This document shows, in pieces, positions 23,907-34,456 of a stretch of 64,000 nucleotides of DNA. The stretch spans positions 1-64,000 of the forward strand of contig CAJNDS010002346.1 of NCBI GenBank assembly GCA_905221605.1. Direction: 5' to 3'. Every line of letters starts with the position of its first letter. Positions within the stretch are counted from its first letter, which is position 1. Origin of the DNA: Symbiodinium natans. Taxonomy: Eukaryota; Sar; Dinophyceae; Suessiales; Symbiodiniaceae. The translations under genes and the position numbers were made by a program. Under the pieces are notes generated by a model. The model saw only the letters and a list, made by a program, of their open reading frames with translations. It did not search any database and had not been told where the DNA came from.

Positions 23907-25981
23907 AAGAGTTAGCGCAGCCCCCCCCCCCCCCCCCCTCCCCTCCCTCCTCCCCCCCAAGCCTCCTTTTCATTGTTCGTTTTTTTTGAAGCAAAATAGG
24001 GGATTTTGAGATTGAGGGGACAGGACTGTTTTTCAAGACCCCCCTAATTCCTGTTGCAGGAGTTCGGGGTTGTTGCCCTATGAGCCCTTCAAGGGGGCAC
24101 CACATGCAGAGTCCATGCGGATGCACCCCAGACGCCCCAAACCGTAAGCTGAGGCATCTAGACCCTAAACCCTAAACCCTAAACCCTAAACCCTAAACCC
24201 TAAACCCTAAACCCTAAACCCTAAACCCAAGAGCCCTAAACCCTAAATCCTAAACCCTAAAAGACTCATCGATTGCCCACTGCGTTGAGCACCCAGGTCC
24301 TTGTACTTCTGAAGCTCGAGGCATGTCTGCGCCATGTTGCCGAGCAACACGGCGATTCCTGAAACGTGTTTTGTTTTTTTGGGGGGGATTAGGGCTTAGG
24401 ATTTAGGGTTTAGGGTTTAGGGCTTAGGGTTTAAGGTTTAGGGTTTAGGGCTGAAGGCTTGGGGTTTTGGGCTTGCTTCTCTACAAGAACTCGAACATTA
24501 TGAGCTTTGAGCTAGTTTGATAATTGATGGCCCTTGTCGATGTGACCCAAGAAGAATAATCAAAGGCATCTTCCCAAAAGTTGCCCATCATGGGACGACT
24601 GGCTGGTTCTTAGTAGGGAATGCGGGAGTGAGGGCCCTATATATACCCTCTAAGGGATGATATAGGGCCATCATTCCCTCATTCCCTACTAAGAACCAGG
24701 GAGAATATTCAATATTTGGTTTTAGGTCTGCCTCTAACGCCGGCGTCGGTGGCTTTATCAGAAGTCCCGAAGCCCTAGATCCTGACAAAACCTTCAAGCT
24801 TGTCCGTTCCCCAACAGTACACCCCAAAAGCCCTGAACCCTGAACCCTAAACCCTACACCCTAAATCCGAACACAAGGCAGCTCACCGTCGGGCACCGGG
24901 AACTTCAGGTGGCATTTGAAGGCTTCGGATTTTAGGGGCTTTAGGGCTTGCGGGTTTAGGGCTTTAAGGCTTTCGGGTTTCCAAGGTTTAGGGCTTTGGG
25001 GCTTTAGGGTTTCCAGGGCTTAGGGCTTAGGGCATAGGGTTTGGGATGGCTTGAAGCGCGCATCACGGAAAGGGTTTGCATGGATGGCCCGAGATCCCAG
25101 TCTACAGTGGCAAGCAGGGCAATTCGACTTCACAATGCTCCTGGACTCGCACCTCAACCCCTCTGCCCTCAAGCCCTTGAGGGTTTAGGGTTTAGGGTTT
25201 GTAGGGTTTAGGGTTTAGGGTTTAGGGTTTAGGGTTTAGGGTTTAGGGTTTAGGGTTTAGGGTTTAGGGTTTAGGGTTTAGGGTTTAGGGTTTAGGATTT
25301 AGGGTTTAGAACCACACAACCCCTGGCCGTCGGAGCTCCATTCGCCGCACCGTGCTTCATCAGTGCGCAGCTGTAGAGCTGATCTGCTTCAACGTACCTT
25401 TTGCGGGTTTCCCTAGGGTTTAGGGTTTAGGGTTTAGGGCCCTCTATACTGCCCCCCCGGTAGGTTCCCCCCAGAATTAAGGCTGTTTAGGGAGAATTAA
25501 GCCGAATTAAGGCTTTCAAGAGGGGGATTTCAAGAGGGGGAGGGTCGCATGGGGGGTAGTAGGGAAACCCATCGACCAACCTCCAGGGTTACGAGGTTGG
25601 GGCTGTAGCCTAGGGCTGTAAGGTAGAGTTTCGGGCTTGAAATGTGAGGTCTTGAAGAGGATCCCCCGCCCATGCCCCCATTCGCCTAAGCCCGAAACCC
25701 TAAAACCGCCAAAGTTCAAAAACCCTGAGCCCTAACGCCCGAAAATCCTAAACCCGAAAAACCTAAACCCCCAACCCCCAACCCTAAAACCCCCCTAACC
25801 CCAAACCCTAAAATACTCAAAAAGCTACAACAAGCTAAAATCCTCCATCCCCCAAACCCTCAAGCCCTCCTCGTAGCCCTAATCCCTAAGCCCTAAACCT
25901 AAACCCTAGGGGGGCGCTTCTCCCGGATGAAGAGTTCCTTGGCCTCCTCTTTCAGCGCTTGCCACGTCTTGGGCTCGCTTC
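21892..25981 (-). CDS. TPR-repeat protein, microexon gene
   Basis: Exons 25981-25918, 25397-25351, 24358-24300, 23708-23666, 23080-23010 (or to 23026), 22516-22476 and 21914-21892 join in phase. They read TWQALKEEAKELFIREK, YVEADQLYSCALMKHG, IAVLLGNMAQTCLELQKYK, EALAHSSTAVLLPG, SNSLLEKLWIRRARSLE, FAQGDGLAPADLAG, QLKERRA. This is two and a half tetratricopeptide repeats in the order seen in TPR co-chaperone-type proteins: ALKEEAkelF..k.y.EA..lYs.AL, then llgN.A...L.l.kykEAL.....A, then kLw.RRA..le. Donors are GC, GA or GT and acceptors AG. Start and stop were not found. Coding-looking islands at 25.1, 24.9 and 24.7 kb are skipped by the in-phase chain and are probably intronic. Confidence 0.82.
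22355..22470. mobile_element. Element family E, copy 1
   Basis: Contains AAAAGTTTAACTTTTCGCTC and ends AGTTGTAGTAAAGTCCCACC. A second copy is 22891-22995 and a third, more drifted, is about 61981-62072. The exon 22516-22476 begins just beyond the right end. Confidence 0.65.
22891..22995. mobile_element. Element family E, copy 2
   Basis: Same order of blocks as copy 1: CTAAAAGTTTAACTCTTAGC, GCCTTAATGTGAAATCAGAGG, then GTTGTAGTAAAGTCCCACCTAG-type end (shown in part). Two copies lie within one TPR-gene intron region. Confidence 0.65.
23408..23509. mobile_element. Hairpin element, family F
   Basis: AAGCCCTTTGAGAATCATTT at the left and AAGCAACACCCAG at the right. Copies at 29491-29588 and 42263-42356 share AGGTTCCCTT and the inverted GGGTATTGCTTTA ends. 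Confidence 0.65.
23510..23655. mobile_element. Element family G, copy 1, flanked by a 28-bp direct repeat
   Basis: The core 23536-23631 is identical over 96 bp to 36862-36957. It is bracketed by AGTATCGTGCTCCTAAGCCC...-type direct repeats (about 23510-23537 and 23628-23655). A diverged relative begins at about 23310. Confidence 0.8.
23870..23940. repeat. Duplicated C-tract
   Basis: Two long pure C runs separated and preceded by the same GAAGAGTTAGCGCAG block: a tandem duplication of block plus homopolymer. Confidence 0.95.
24160..24260. repeat. (CCCTAAA)n array
   Basis: About 100 bp directly downstream, in transcript order, of the TPR exon 24358-24300. Confidence 0.95.
24603..24699. mobile_element. 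Hairpin element, family B, best copy
   Basis: Near-perfect inverted arms of about 30 bp (CTGGTTCTTAGTAGGGAATG at the left, CATTCCCTACTAAGAACCAG at the right) around TATATATACCCTCTAAGGG. Lies within the TPR-gene intron 25350-24359. Confidence 0.85.
25182..25312. repeat. (TTTAGGG)n array
   Basis: About 130 bp with one GTAGGG insertion and one TTTAGGA unit; within the same TPR-gene intron as the hairpin at 24603-24699. Confidence 0.95.
25437..25571. mobile_element. Hairpin element, family M
   Basis: CCTCTATACTGCCCCCC then GGTAGGTTCCCCCCAGAATT at the left; GGGGGGTAGTAGGGAAACCC at the right. Longer core than the 7.1-kb copy because of a duplicated TTCAAGAGGGGGA block. Confidence 0.65.
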
Positions 25982-27020
25982 CTTGGGGCTTTCGGCTTCG
26001 AGGGAGTTAGGTTTCAGGGCTTTAGGGTTAAGGGTCAGGGTTAAGGGTTAGGGTTAAGGGGTTTAGGGTTGTAGGGTTTTAGGAGGTTTGGGGTTTTACG
26101 TAGAGTTTTGTGTCTTTAAGGGTTTTAGGGTTTCGCCGTGGATCGGATGAATTTAAGGCCGCCTCTTAGGCTTAGGGTTCCGGGTTTAGGGGCGGCTTCA
26201 TGGTTTCGAAAACCCTAAACCCTAAACCCTAAACCCTGAACAAAAAGCCTGAGGACAAGGAAGTCCGGGATTCCCCGCACCACGGTCCAACTGGCCCAGA
26301 CGACTACGTCAGGCCGTCGCAACCAGTGAAGCTCTGGCTGGGTGCTCGCAGGACCTTAGGGTTTAGGGTTTAGGGTTTAGGAGGGTTTAGGGTTTAGGAG
26401 GGTTTAGGGTTTAGGAGGGTTTAGGGTTTAGGGCTTAGGAGGTTCATGGAGGGTATATACTTCTTTCCCGAGTTCCTTAGAAAGACCCTCAGCCCGAAAC
26501 CCTGAATGAACCCCTGAACCCTGAACCCTCAACCCTAAACCCTGAACCCTAAACCCTGAACCCTGAACCCTGAACTCTAGACCCTAAACCCCAAACCCTA
26601 AACCCTGAACCAGAACCCTAACCTTCGTTTCACCAGCAGCGTGAGCCAAGCGACCACACTTCTTCGATGCCTCTTGCAGCCTCTTCCTAGCAAGCACGGT
26701 CTCTCAGGGCCCAGAAATCTGCGAGCACGGGTGCCCGAAATCCAGACAAATTTGGGGGGCTGCGCCAAATTCTGGGCCATCTTTATGTAGCCTAAACTTT
26801 CAAGATTGTGCCACAGAAGAAGATCAAGCCTAAATCAACCCTGCTCTTTGCACTAGCTAGACTTTTGCATCAACCCCGATTTGTATTGGCCCGCAATAGG
26901 AGTGCGGCCACCTCCATCAAGTACCGTGAGCTTGAACGTTAAGCTTAGGGTTTAGGGTTTAGCATTTAGGGTTTAGGGTTTGGGGTTTCGGGTTTAGGGT
27001 AAAACTCTTGTCGGTCTGGC

Positions 27021-27176
27021 CTGGCTTTCACGTTCGCTCGGTCCAGGTGGACGGCGACACCAGCATATCTTAAAGCGGAGAAGTTGTGAAAGTAGCTGTC
27101 GAAGTTCAGCATACACTGCGCCTCCACAAACTTTTGTGCAGGGTTGGAAGCCGGAATTGTCAGATCCCCATGCCAG
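27021..27176 (-). CDS. Candidate exon, hypothetical protein
   Basis: 156-nt minus-strand open stretch between TTCGAG and an AG/GCC donor (WHGDLTIPASNPAQKFVEAQ, then CMLNFDSYFHNFSALRYAGV). It lies between the two TPR genes. Composition is protein-like, but no family was recognised and no phase link to the TPR exons was found. Confidence 0.4.
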
Positions 27177-27528
27177 CTCGAATTATCCCCCCCAAGAACC
27201 CAAAGCCTAAACCCTAAACCCTAAACATTTGTATATGGAGCTCTATAAGAACAAACCGAAAAAGGCAGGCTCTGGGCTTTGGGGTTCTCGAAGATTGGCA
27301 GGAGTCGGCCGGGAAGGCATGGAATCTTAATCTCCGATCATATTGGGCTTGGGGCCCCTTGGGGCTTAGGGTTTAGGGTTTAGGGTTTAGGGTCCGCGTA
27401 AATTTTTGGGGGTTTTCGAGTTGAGTCCTGTAGGGCTTTGGGGTCAGGTGTCCATAAGCCCTTCACCTCGTTGCTGTATAGCATGCCCTAACCCTAAACC
27501 TAAACCCTAAACCCTAAACCCTCTAAGC

Positions 27529-27838
27529 CTTGTTGCTGTAGAGTATGCTGAGCTCCTCCCTCTCGTTGCTGAGTCGGTGTAGGCCTCCCAGGGGACGGAT
27601 TGGGAGCTCGCAAGTCTAAACCCCCAAACCCCAAACCCCAAACCCCAAACCCCAAACCCCAAGCCCCAAGCCCCAAACCCCAAACCCCAAACCCTAAACC
27701 CTAAACCCTAAACCCCAAACCCTAACCCTAAACCCTAAACCCTGGTTTCGGCCCCTGGATCCACTGGCCCCGGCCTTGCTGATACGCATCCAGGGCTTTC
27801 TGGAACTGCTTGGCCTGAAAGCATCGGTTCCCGAGCTC
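27529..27838 (-). CDS. TPR-repeat protein fragment
   Basis: Two exons separated by a TTTAGGG-type intron. Exon 27838-27775 (or to 27765 with a GT donor) encodes ELGNRCFQAKQFQKALDAYQ, the first helix pair of a tetratricopeptide repeat (ELGN..F....F..AL..Y). Exon 27568-27529 gives NEREELSILYSNK, the typical beginning of the following repeat. With the longer first exon the two join in phase. TPRs bind partner proteins; nothing here shows which. Islands upstream (28.6-31.3 kb) may hold the N-terminal part of this gene, but no phase-consistent chain was found. Confidence 0.6.
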
Positions 27839-27930
27839 CTTGACAGGTTTAGGGTTTAGGGTTTAGGGTTTAGGGTTTAGGGTTTAGGGTTTAGGGTTTA
27901 GGGTTTAGGGTTTAGGGTTTAGGGTTTGGG
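27618..27930. repeat. CCCCAAA/CCCTAAA array and TTTAGGG array around the TPR exon
   Basis: 27618-27745 is CCCCAAA shading into CCCTAAA; 27845-27930 is TTTAGGG. The exon 27838-27775 sits between them, so the transcript strand has TTTAGGG at the donor side and CCCTAAA at the acceptor side. Confidence 0.9.
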
Positions 27931-28564
27931 TTTCGGGCTGAGGGTTCGTGTGTTTTACAGGCTCGGTGTTGAAATCTTAGGCAGAATCTGGGGGGTTTGG
28001 GGGAGTTTTGGGTTTGGGTTGGGGGATGTTGGGGGTTAGGTTTGGCGTTTACGCTTTGTAGGGTTTATACAGAAGCCTTCCTTGAAAGTGCCTGTCTTTG
28101 TGCATGGTGTGATGACAGCCCTCAAGGTGTGGAGCTTTTGGCTTGGGCCTTGTGGCTGCAAACTCAACTATGTGCCTCATTGCGGGGTTGGGGGGGCCAA
28201 GAGCCCGATACCCCTCAAGGGTTTCGGGTTTAGGGTTTCCCTGCATCTCAGGAATATGCCTTCAATAACACACATAGGATCCGAATCTTAAGGCTTATTT
28301 CTGAGGGGCCCTCTGGGTCGTCAATCCCTGAACCCTAAACCCTAAACCCTAAACCCTAAACCCTAAACCCTAAACCCTAAACCCTTTCTAGGAAAGTGTC
28401 GGGGAAAGCTTCTTTTTGGCTTGGACTTGGGCTTGAGGGTTTAGGGCTTAGGGCTTAGGGTCTAGGGTCCCCTAAACCCTAAACCCTAAACCCTAAGCCC
28501 TAAACCCTAAACCCTAAACCCTAAGCCCTAAACCCTAGGGTTTAGGGTTTAGGTTCAGGGTTCC

Positions 28565-28680
28565 CTGCAGTCCTTGAACTCTTGCCAAGTTGTTGGGTTG
28601 CTGCCGTCAACGACTTCTGCAGGGTCGTCCACGCGAACGGCAAAAGCCCCATCCGCGGCGACTTTGTAGTACCTTTTTCT
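28565..28680 (-). CDS. Candidate exon, hypothetical protein
   Basis: Minus strand reads KRYYKVAADGAFAVRVDDPA then EVVDGSNPTTWQEFKDCR with no stop. Flanked by TTTAGGG-type runs on both sides. Could be upstream coding sequence of the TPR fragment at 27.8 kb; a phase link was not shown. Confidence 0.35.
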
Positions 28681-28904
28681 ACGGTTTCGGGTTCATGGGC
28701 CTGGGTTTAGGTGATATATAACTTAGGGGCACCCAAGAAAGGTTAACCTTTTGTTCGTAATAGGATTACATATAACCAAAAAGGTTAAAGGTTAGCTACC
28801 CAGCCCCTAGAAGATAGGGTCAACTTATAATCCAACCATCACAGATCCGAAATCGCAAACCCCCACCCTGCGCCCTGAACGCTGTAGGGGTTTAGGGTTT
28901 ATAA

Positions 28905-29190
28905 GGTTTAGGGCTTAGGGCTTAGGGCTTAGGGCTTAGGGCTTAGGGTTTAGGGTTTAGGGTTTAGGGCTTAGGGCTTAGGGTTTAGGGTTTGGGGTTG
29001 TAGCTCAGCTGCGGCTCTTTGATGGCGATGGCCCGGCCCTTGTAGAACAAGCGCTCTGCCAACTGCCATGAGGCACCTGCTTGGATGCCAGCTACGACAG
29101 GTCGGTTTAGGGTTTAGGGTTTAGGGTTTAGGGTTTAGGGTTTAGGGTCTAGGGTCTAGGGTCTAGGGTTTAGGGTTTAGGGCTGAACCC
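28905..29190. repeat. CTTAGGG/TTTAGGG arrays
   Basis: 28905-28995 mixes CTTAGGG and TTTAGGG; 29105-29180 mixes TTTAGGG and TCTAGGG and is followed by a C-run. The island between (29000-29104) is open on the minus strand (AERLFYKGRAIAIKEPQLSY). Confidence 0.9.
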
Positions 29191-29360
29191 TCCCCCCCCC
29201 CCCCCCTCAATTGGCAGCAACTGTCTTCACTGAGCTCTCTCTACTCCCCTTTCAACCAAAAATGGAAAAACAACAAACGTGCTTTTTGGTGTGTCTAGAC
29301 ATCTTGTGGGTTATGTACATCTATGCAAAAGTAAGGGCCTGAATCCGAAAAAGGACTGCA

Positions 29361-29490
29361 GCTGTGCCTGGAATGTTGTAGACCGCGACTCGGGCAACGA
29401 AGCCATCCCTATCCTCGAGCGGGAAGGTGCAGGAACCACTGAAGACGGGCTCTTCGCAGACCTGGGCTCGCCAAGGTGTCGATTCAAAAC
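29361..29490 (-). CDS. Candidate exon, hypothetical protein
   Basis: Minus strand reads STPWRAQVCEEPVFSGSCTF then PLEDRDGFVARVAVYNIPGT. Directly upstream in transcript order is a 98-bp hairpin element (29491-29588), and beyond it another open island (29590-29655, EIHSGNHESDLLLKPNA). The simplest splice across the element breaks the frame, so the two islands are not proven to be joined. Confidence 0.35.
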
Positions 29491-29588
29491 TGGTTGTTGA
29501 ATTAAAGCCCTTTGAAGATTATCTATGAATAGCTTCCCTTAAAAGGGAAAGAACAGAAATGTAAAATTTTTCCAAAACCAATACCCAG
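29491..29588. mobile_element. Hairpin element, family F
   Basis: TGGTTGTTGAATTAAAGCCC left end, CCAATACCCAG right end, interior AGCTTCCCTTAAAAGGGAAAG. Sits between two minus-strand open islands. Confidence 0.65.
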
Positions 29589-30099
29589 AAAAGCGCGTTA
29601 GGCTTCAAGAGCAAGTCGCTCTCATGGTTGCCGCTGTGGATTTCCTGTGCCCTAACCCCTCCTGTGCCAACAAAAAAAAGAAAGCAAGCAAAAAAAACGA
29701 AGCCCCTAAACCCCTAAACTCTAGACTCGGAACCTTGAAGCCTAAACCTTAAACCCTAAACGCTCTTTGGGTTCTTTGTGCCGCTGAGTCCTGCAAACCC
29801 TAAATCCTAAACCCTAAACCGTAATCCCTAAACCCAGACAAGCCACGGTTCCCTCCAGCACGCAGCCCCGATGAGTGACGCCGAGCTGCCTGGAGCTGTG
29901 TTCGCAGATTAGGAAAGATCGTGGCATCTCGAACACTTCGCCCACAAAAGTAGCTTTTCATTAGGCTTAGGATTTAGGGTTTAGGGTTTAGGGTTTCGGG
30001 TTTAGGGTTTCGGGTTTAGGCACCCAGCATCTGAACCATCAGCTCCAAGCCACTAGAAAAGAGCTGAGAGAGCCCCCTTTTTACCCTTATTTTAGGCAC

Positions 30100-30225
30100 T
30101 TTTTCACAGCTCTTTAAAGTCAAGCCACAGCTCCGCGACGGTAATCGGGGCCAGGGCATCTGCCTCCCCCATGGGCGGCTTGATGTCCCAACTCTGGCTG
30201 ATGGTGACCATGTGCATGCTGGCAG
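30100..30225 (-). CDS. Candidate exon, hypothetical protein
   Basis: Minus strand open: SMHMVTISQSWDIKPPMGEA then DALAPITVAELWLDFKEL, followed by a possible GT donor (GTGAAAAAG) just before an in-frame TGA. No family recognised. If the donor is not used this would be a C-terminal end. Confidence 0.38.
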
Positions 30226-30654
30226 AGCCTGCACAGAGGTTTGCTGCCGCAGGCTCTACAAAGAATCGGCTTGGGGTTTAGTTAAGGGCTTAGGGTTTGG
30301 GGTCTAGGGTGTTTCGGATTGGTTGTAAACGAAGGAGCCTTGGCAACTTCGAAGCAAGCACACACACGCTCACACAGACAGACACAAACAAACATTGGTT
30401 CGAGTCGATGCGGGCGTTGTCTACTTAGCCCCTAAACCCTAAACCCCAAACCCTAAACCCTATTGACCCTAAACCCCAGGTCAGCGAATGCCTTCCATCT
30501 GCTTGAACTGTCTTCGGGCTTCTCGATGGCGCCGCCTGCAGCACAAGCATCACAATAATTTTGTGTGCAGCACAACACAGATGTGAAGCAAAGCTATTGC
30601 TACATACTTTATCTTAGTGCCGCGGCTGCGAGTACCACACGTCTCATTAAACAG

Positions 30655-30655
<1 letters not shown>

Positions 30656-30691
<36 letters not shown>
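30656..30691. repeat. (AAGC)n microsatellite
   Basis: Nine head-to-tail AAGC units, producing S-K-Q-A-like frames on one strand and C-L-L-A on the other. Confidence 0.95.
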
Positions 30692-31012
30692 CGGCCAGTT
30701 CATCTTCTGAAGAACTTGCTGGCAAGACCGCTAGAGTAGAGGTTGCTGGTTTCGTTCTTGAAGGAGGCTTTAATAGAAGCCGCGGCTCAGTCTGTACTTT
30801 GGTTCCCTCCTCCCCGGCATGCGTGGCCATGCTTCCTGAGATCGAGCAGAAGGCATACTATATGGGCCTGAAAACTTAGAATAAGGGTTTTGGGGTGATT
30901 ATAGTATAAACAGAAAATGGACCCTAAGGGAATACGATTAGTAATTCCTCCGACCCCTTTTTGTAATGTTTCACGGTGCTGCATGTGAGGCCTCTTAGTT
31001 GCCTGGGCCGGC

Positions 31013-31240
31013 CTCAGCTCGTCCGGATCAGGCAGCGGCGGCAGGGGGGGCGGGCCCACAGCGCCCATGGGGCCCACGGGGCCCATCGGGCCCATGGGGC
31101 CCATGGGGCCCATAGGGCCCATAGGGCCCATGGGGCCAATGGGGCCCATAGGGCCCAGGAGGCCCATGTGTGCCATCGCCTCTTCCCGTATCCGCTGTTG
31201 CTCCTCCTCCGGCAGGGACGCCACGTACTCCATGAGTTTC
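31013..31240 (-). CDS. Candidate exon with collagen-like Gly-Pro-Met repeat
   Basis: After a GCTCAG acceptor the minus strand reads [20 protein letters not shown] and AMAHMGLL, then about a dozen G-P-(M/I/V) triplets, then a Pro-rich end ([12 protein letters not shown]). The Glu-rich helix before the repeat and the clean AG/GC borders suggest a real exon. The 9-bp GGGCCCATG-type repeat makes all frames periodic, so the repeat alone is not evidence. The parent gene is unknown. Confidence 0.5.
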
Positions 31241-31678
31241 CTGAGCACGTGCACCCTAAACCCGCTCATGCCCAGCGAAACCCAAGCGCTATATATGTAG
31301 ACAGTAAGCCCATAAACAGAACCCCCGAACCGAATAAAGGTATGGGTACTCCCTGACTCCTAAAGCCCTTTAACTCGGCCAGTCGCATACGGAGGCTGTT
31401 CTATGAAGAGGGTTCCTCTTTGTTGGGGGGAAGCCCCCTAAACCCTAAAACCCTAAAACCCTGAAACCATCCAACGCTAAAACCCTAAAACCCTAAAACC
31501 CTACAACCCTAAACCCTAAATCCTAAACCAAAAACTCCTACTGGCAACGCCCCAGAAGCCCTGACTGCAAGCTCGTCATGTTGGGTTTCGGGCCTGAGGT
31601 TTCGGTTTTAGGGCTGAGGACTCTGGGTTTAGGGTTGAGGGCTTAGGATGATTTAGCGTTTAGGGCAGGCTTCATGTC

Positions 31679-31757
31679 GTAAACCCTAAACCCTAAACCC
31701 TAAACCCTAAACCCTAAACCCTAAACCCTAAACCCTAAACCCTAAACCCTAAACCCT
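31679..31757. repeat. (CCCTAAA)n array
   Basis: About eleven perfect units. Confidence 0.95.
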
Positions 31758-32210
31758 TCAAGGCTGGGGCTTACACGCCAAGCAGCGCTGGATCCGGGGG
31801 GACGCGCATGTCAAAGTGGCCGTGATGCTGCGCCATGGCTGCAATCACCAGATTGTGGGGTTGAAGGGTTTAGGGTTTAGGGTTGAGGGCTCAAAGGGCT
31901 CAAGGGTTGTGGGATTGAAGGCTCTGGCGGCCTTTGAGGGTGTGGAGAGTTCCAGGGGCTTAAAAGGCTTGTGGGGCTTGGAGGCTTCAATGGCTTAGCG
32001 GGTGTTCATGGTTTTGGGCAGCAAGGTGTTTTAATCTTTCGGGGTCGGGCAAGCGCTAGAGTGTCGGGTTTGGGCGGGGTGTTGATTGAGCCGCTTCCCG
32101 CCACTGGGCGCATCCTCGCCGACAAGTTTAGGGTTTAGGGTTTAGGGTTTAGGGTTTAGGGTTTAGGGTTACCCAAGACTAGACCCAGGATTAAATCAGT
32201 TGCTTTTCGG

Positions 32211-32347
32211 CTCTTCTAAGGGTAGTTACGTGGTCCCTTGGCATGGGCCCTTAACGGGTTCCCCCACATCAATTAAGGGCCCGTACATCAGGGCCCTTTA
32301 GTGGAGTTTAGGGACCAGATGACGGGCCCATGCAACTACCCTCAGAG
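32211..32347. mobile_element. Hairpin element, family H
   Basis: CTAAGGGTAGTTACGTGGTC at the left and GGGCCCATGCAACTACCCTC at the right are inverted; the interior has several GGGCCC steps. Copy of 20686-20826. Confidence 0.75.
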
Positions 32348-32875
32348 CCATACAAGAGCTAAACCTTAAACCCTAAACCTGAAACCCCAAACCCTAACCC
32401 TTTGTTGGGCGCCCTGATGCTTTAAACTACACTTATAAGTTTAACTGGCTGAATTTACTGGGGGTCAAAGGTCTAATTTTGGGGGTTAGAAGTGAGGAGA
32501 TATTTCAACAAAAAAAGGCAAAGGCTTCCGGTTTCCCACCCGGCACCTAAGCCACTGGGAAATGCCAAGGGAAAATTACCCTACCTTAAACCCTAAACCT
32601 GAAACCCCAAACCCTAACCCCCTGAAACCCCAAACCCTAAACCCTAAACCCGAAACCCTAACCCTCTAAACTCCAAACCCTAAACCCTATGTAAGAGGGG
32701 AGACGAGTGCGGCCAGGGACAGGGCGTGTGTCTGTTTGTGTATAAGTCGCACACCTTTGACGTTTTTAAGACACAAGTCGACTCAAACTTATTCTGCGTG
32801 GAATTCGGGTCTAGGGCATGGGGAGATCCGAGTGGCGATCAATGCTGCTCAGTGGCAACTGTTGCCGCAAGAATC

Positions 32876-33163
32876 CCTAAACCCCTAAACCCCTAAACCC
32901 CTAAACCCCTAAACCCCTAAACCCCTAAACCCCTAAACCCCCAACCCCCTCAACCCCTCAACCCCTCAACCCCTCAACCCCTCAACCCCTCAACCCCTAA
33001 ACCCCTAAACCCCTAAACCCCTAAACCCCTAAACCCCTAAACCCCTAAACCCCTAAACCCTAAACCCCTAAACCCTAAACCCTAAACCCTAACCCCTAAA
33101 CCCCTAAACCCTAAACCCTAAACCCTCAACTCCTAAACCCCTAAACCCTAAACCCTAAACCCC
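32876..33163. repeat. (CCCCTAAA)n with (CCCCTCAA)n core
   Basis: Nearly 290 bp of an 8-bp telomere-like unit. A central block of CCCCTCAA is bordered on both sides by CCCCTAAA, then ordinary CCCTAAA. Confidence 0.95.
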
Positions 33164-33814
33164 TGGTCGAACGACCCTTGGCCTCGCATGGTTACTGGTG
33201 CCCAGAAGCGGCTGCCAACCCATGTCCGAGGTCGCCTCAAGGCTTTCCCCCAGAATTCAAGACATGCTTCTTCCAGTGTTGTTTAGGGTTTAGGGTTTAG
33301 GGTTCAGGGTTCAGGGTTTAGGGTTTAGGGTGATGGGGATTAGGGTTACAAGGTTTAGGGTTTTGGGGGGTTTGAGAGCTTAACAATATGTACTTTAAAT
33401 CATGAAAACGAGGGATCCCCATATCGTTTAAGGTATGTTCCGCAATGGAGGGGCACCCTAAACCCTAAACCCTAAACCCTAAACCCCAAACCCTAAACCC
33501 TAAACCCTAAACCCTAAACCCTAAGGTGGTCTCTTTGGATACTCCTTCAGTAAGGCGCCCATGCAGCTAAAAACAGGTCTCTTTAGGCCTTGAGGCATTT
33601 GCTTGTAGCAGGGGCGGGCTTTTTCCTATGAAGTCACAAGAGCTTAGGAGATTCCCCTTAGAACTAGAATGAACATCATATTCCCTGAAACTTTGTACAG
33701 TAAACAACCAAAACCCGAAGGTCAGCTGATTCCCGAGACGAGGGGCACGCTGAAACTTAGGGGCTGAGTTCACCAGGGGGAAAAAGGTTAAGGGTTTAGG
33801 GTTTAGGGTTGAAG

Positions 33815-33945
33815 GAGTTCACGATGAACAAGAAGGTTAAAGCGCGACCGGTGCAATGCAAAATCCCCAACGGAGGGCCTGATACTGGCGATTAAGTCGG
33901 CACGAAGTCGTCCGCGAGCCGACGCGGAGGAAAGTAAGGGATACG
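33815..33945 (-). CDS. Candidate exon, hypothetical protein
   Basis: Minus strand open: SARGRLRADLIASIRPSVGD then FALHRSRFNLLVHRELL. It lies downstream of the hydrolase stop, so it would belong to the next gene on the strand. No family recognised. Confidence 0.3.
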
Positions 33946-34352
33946 ATATGAACACTTAAGGATGCTGTCCTGTGCGGCAAAAGTATACCGCAAGTATATA
34001 CCAGGAGTTCGAGATTTTACCTTCAGGCTGCGGTTACATACTCAACTCCGGAGGAGAAGGGTGTGGGGTTTGGAGTTGAGGGTTTACTTTGAGAAGTTGA
34101 AGCTGGCGCGGGGTTAGGGTCAGAGGGCTTTGAAAGGCCATTAGGGCTAATGTAAGGGCTGGAGGTTTAACTGCTCTGAACCCTAAAGCCTATAGACCCT
34201 GAACTAAGTCTTAAACCCTAAGGGCCCCAAGGCACAGGGCCCCGTGCGTCCTCAGAGAAGCCGCTGGCCGCCTTTACTGATCTCCTGGCCGCATGCGCAT
34301 GCGTATTACGGAGGCTGAGGACTTCGGTTTAGAGTTTAGGCTTTAGGGTCCC

Positions 34353-34456
34353 AAAGGGTCCTAAGTACCTACATAGTAGAAAGTAGGGTTTCTATAGTAG
34401 GAATTACTAATTATGGTTTGGGTGTGTGACCCCCACATAGGTACTTAGGATTCTTT
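34353..34456. mobile_element. Hairpin element, single copy
   Basis: AAAGGGTCCTAAGTACCTAC at the left and GTAGGTACTTAGGATTCTTT-like sequence at the right are inverted around a 50-bp core. No second copy seen. Confidence 0.65.

Noticed and set aside
24690-25150. Protein-like minus-strand islands (for example SEAFKCHLKFPVPDG) in the TPR gene
   Set aside because: Exons 25397-25351 and 24358-24300 join in phase to a continuous TPR, so these islands are most likely intronic.
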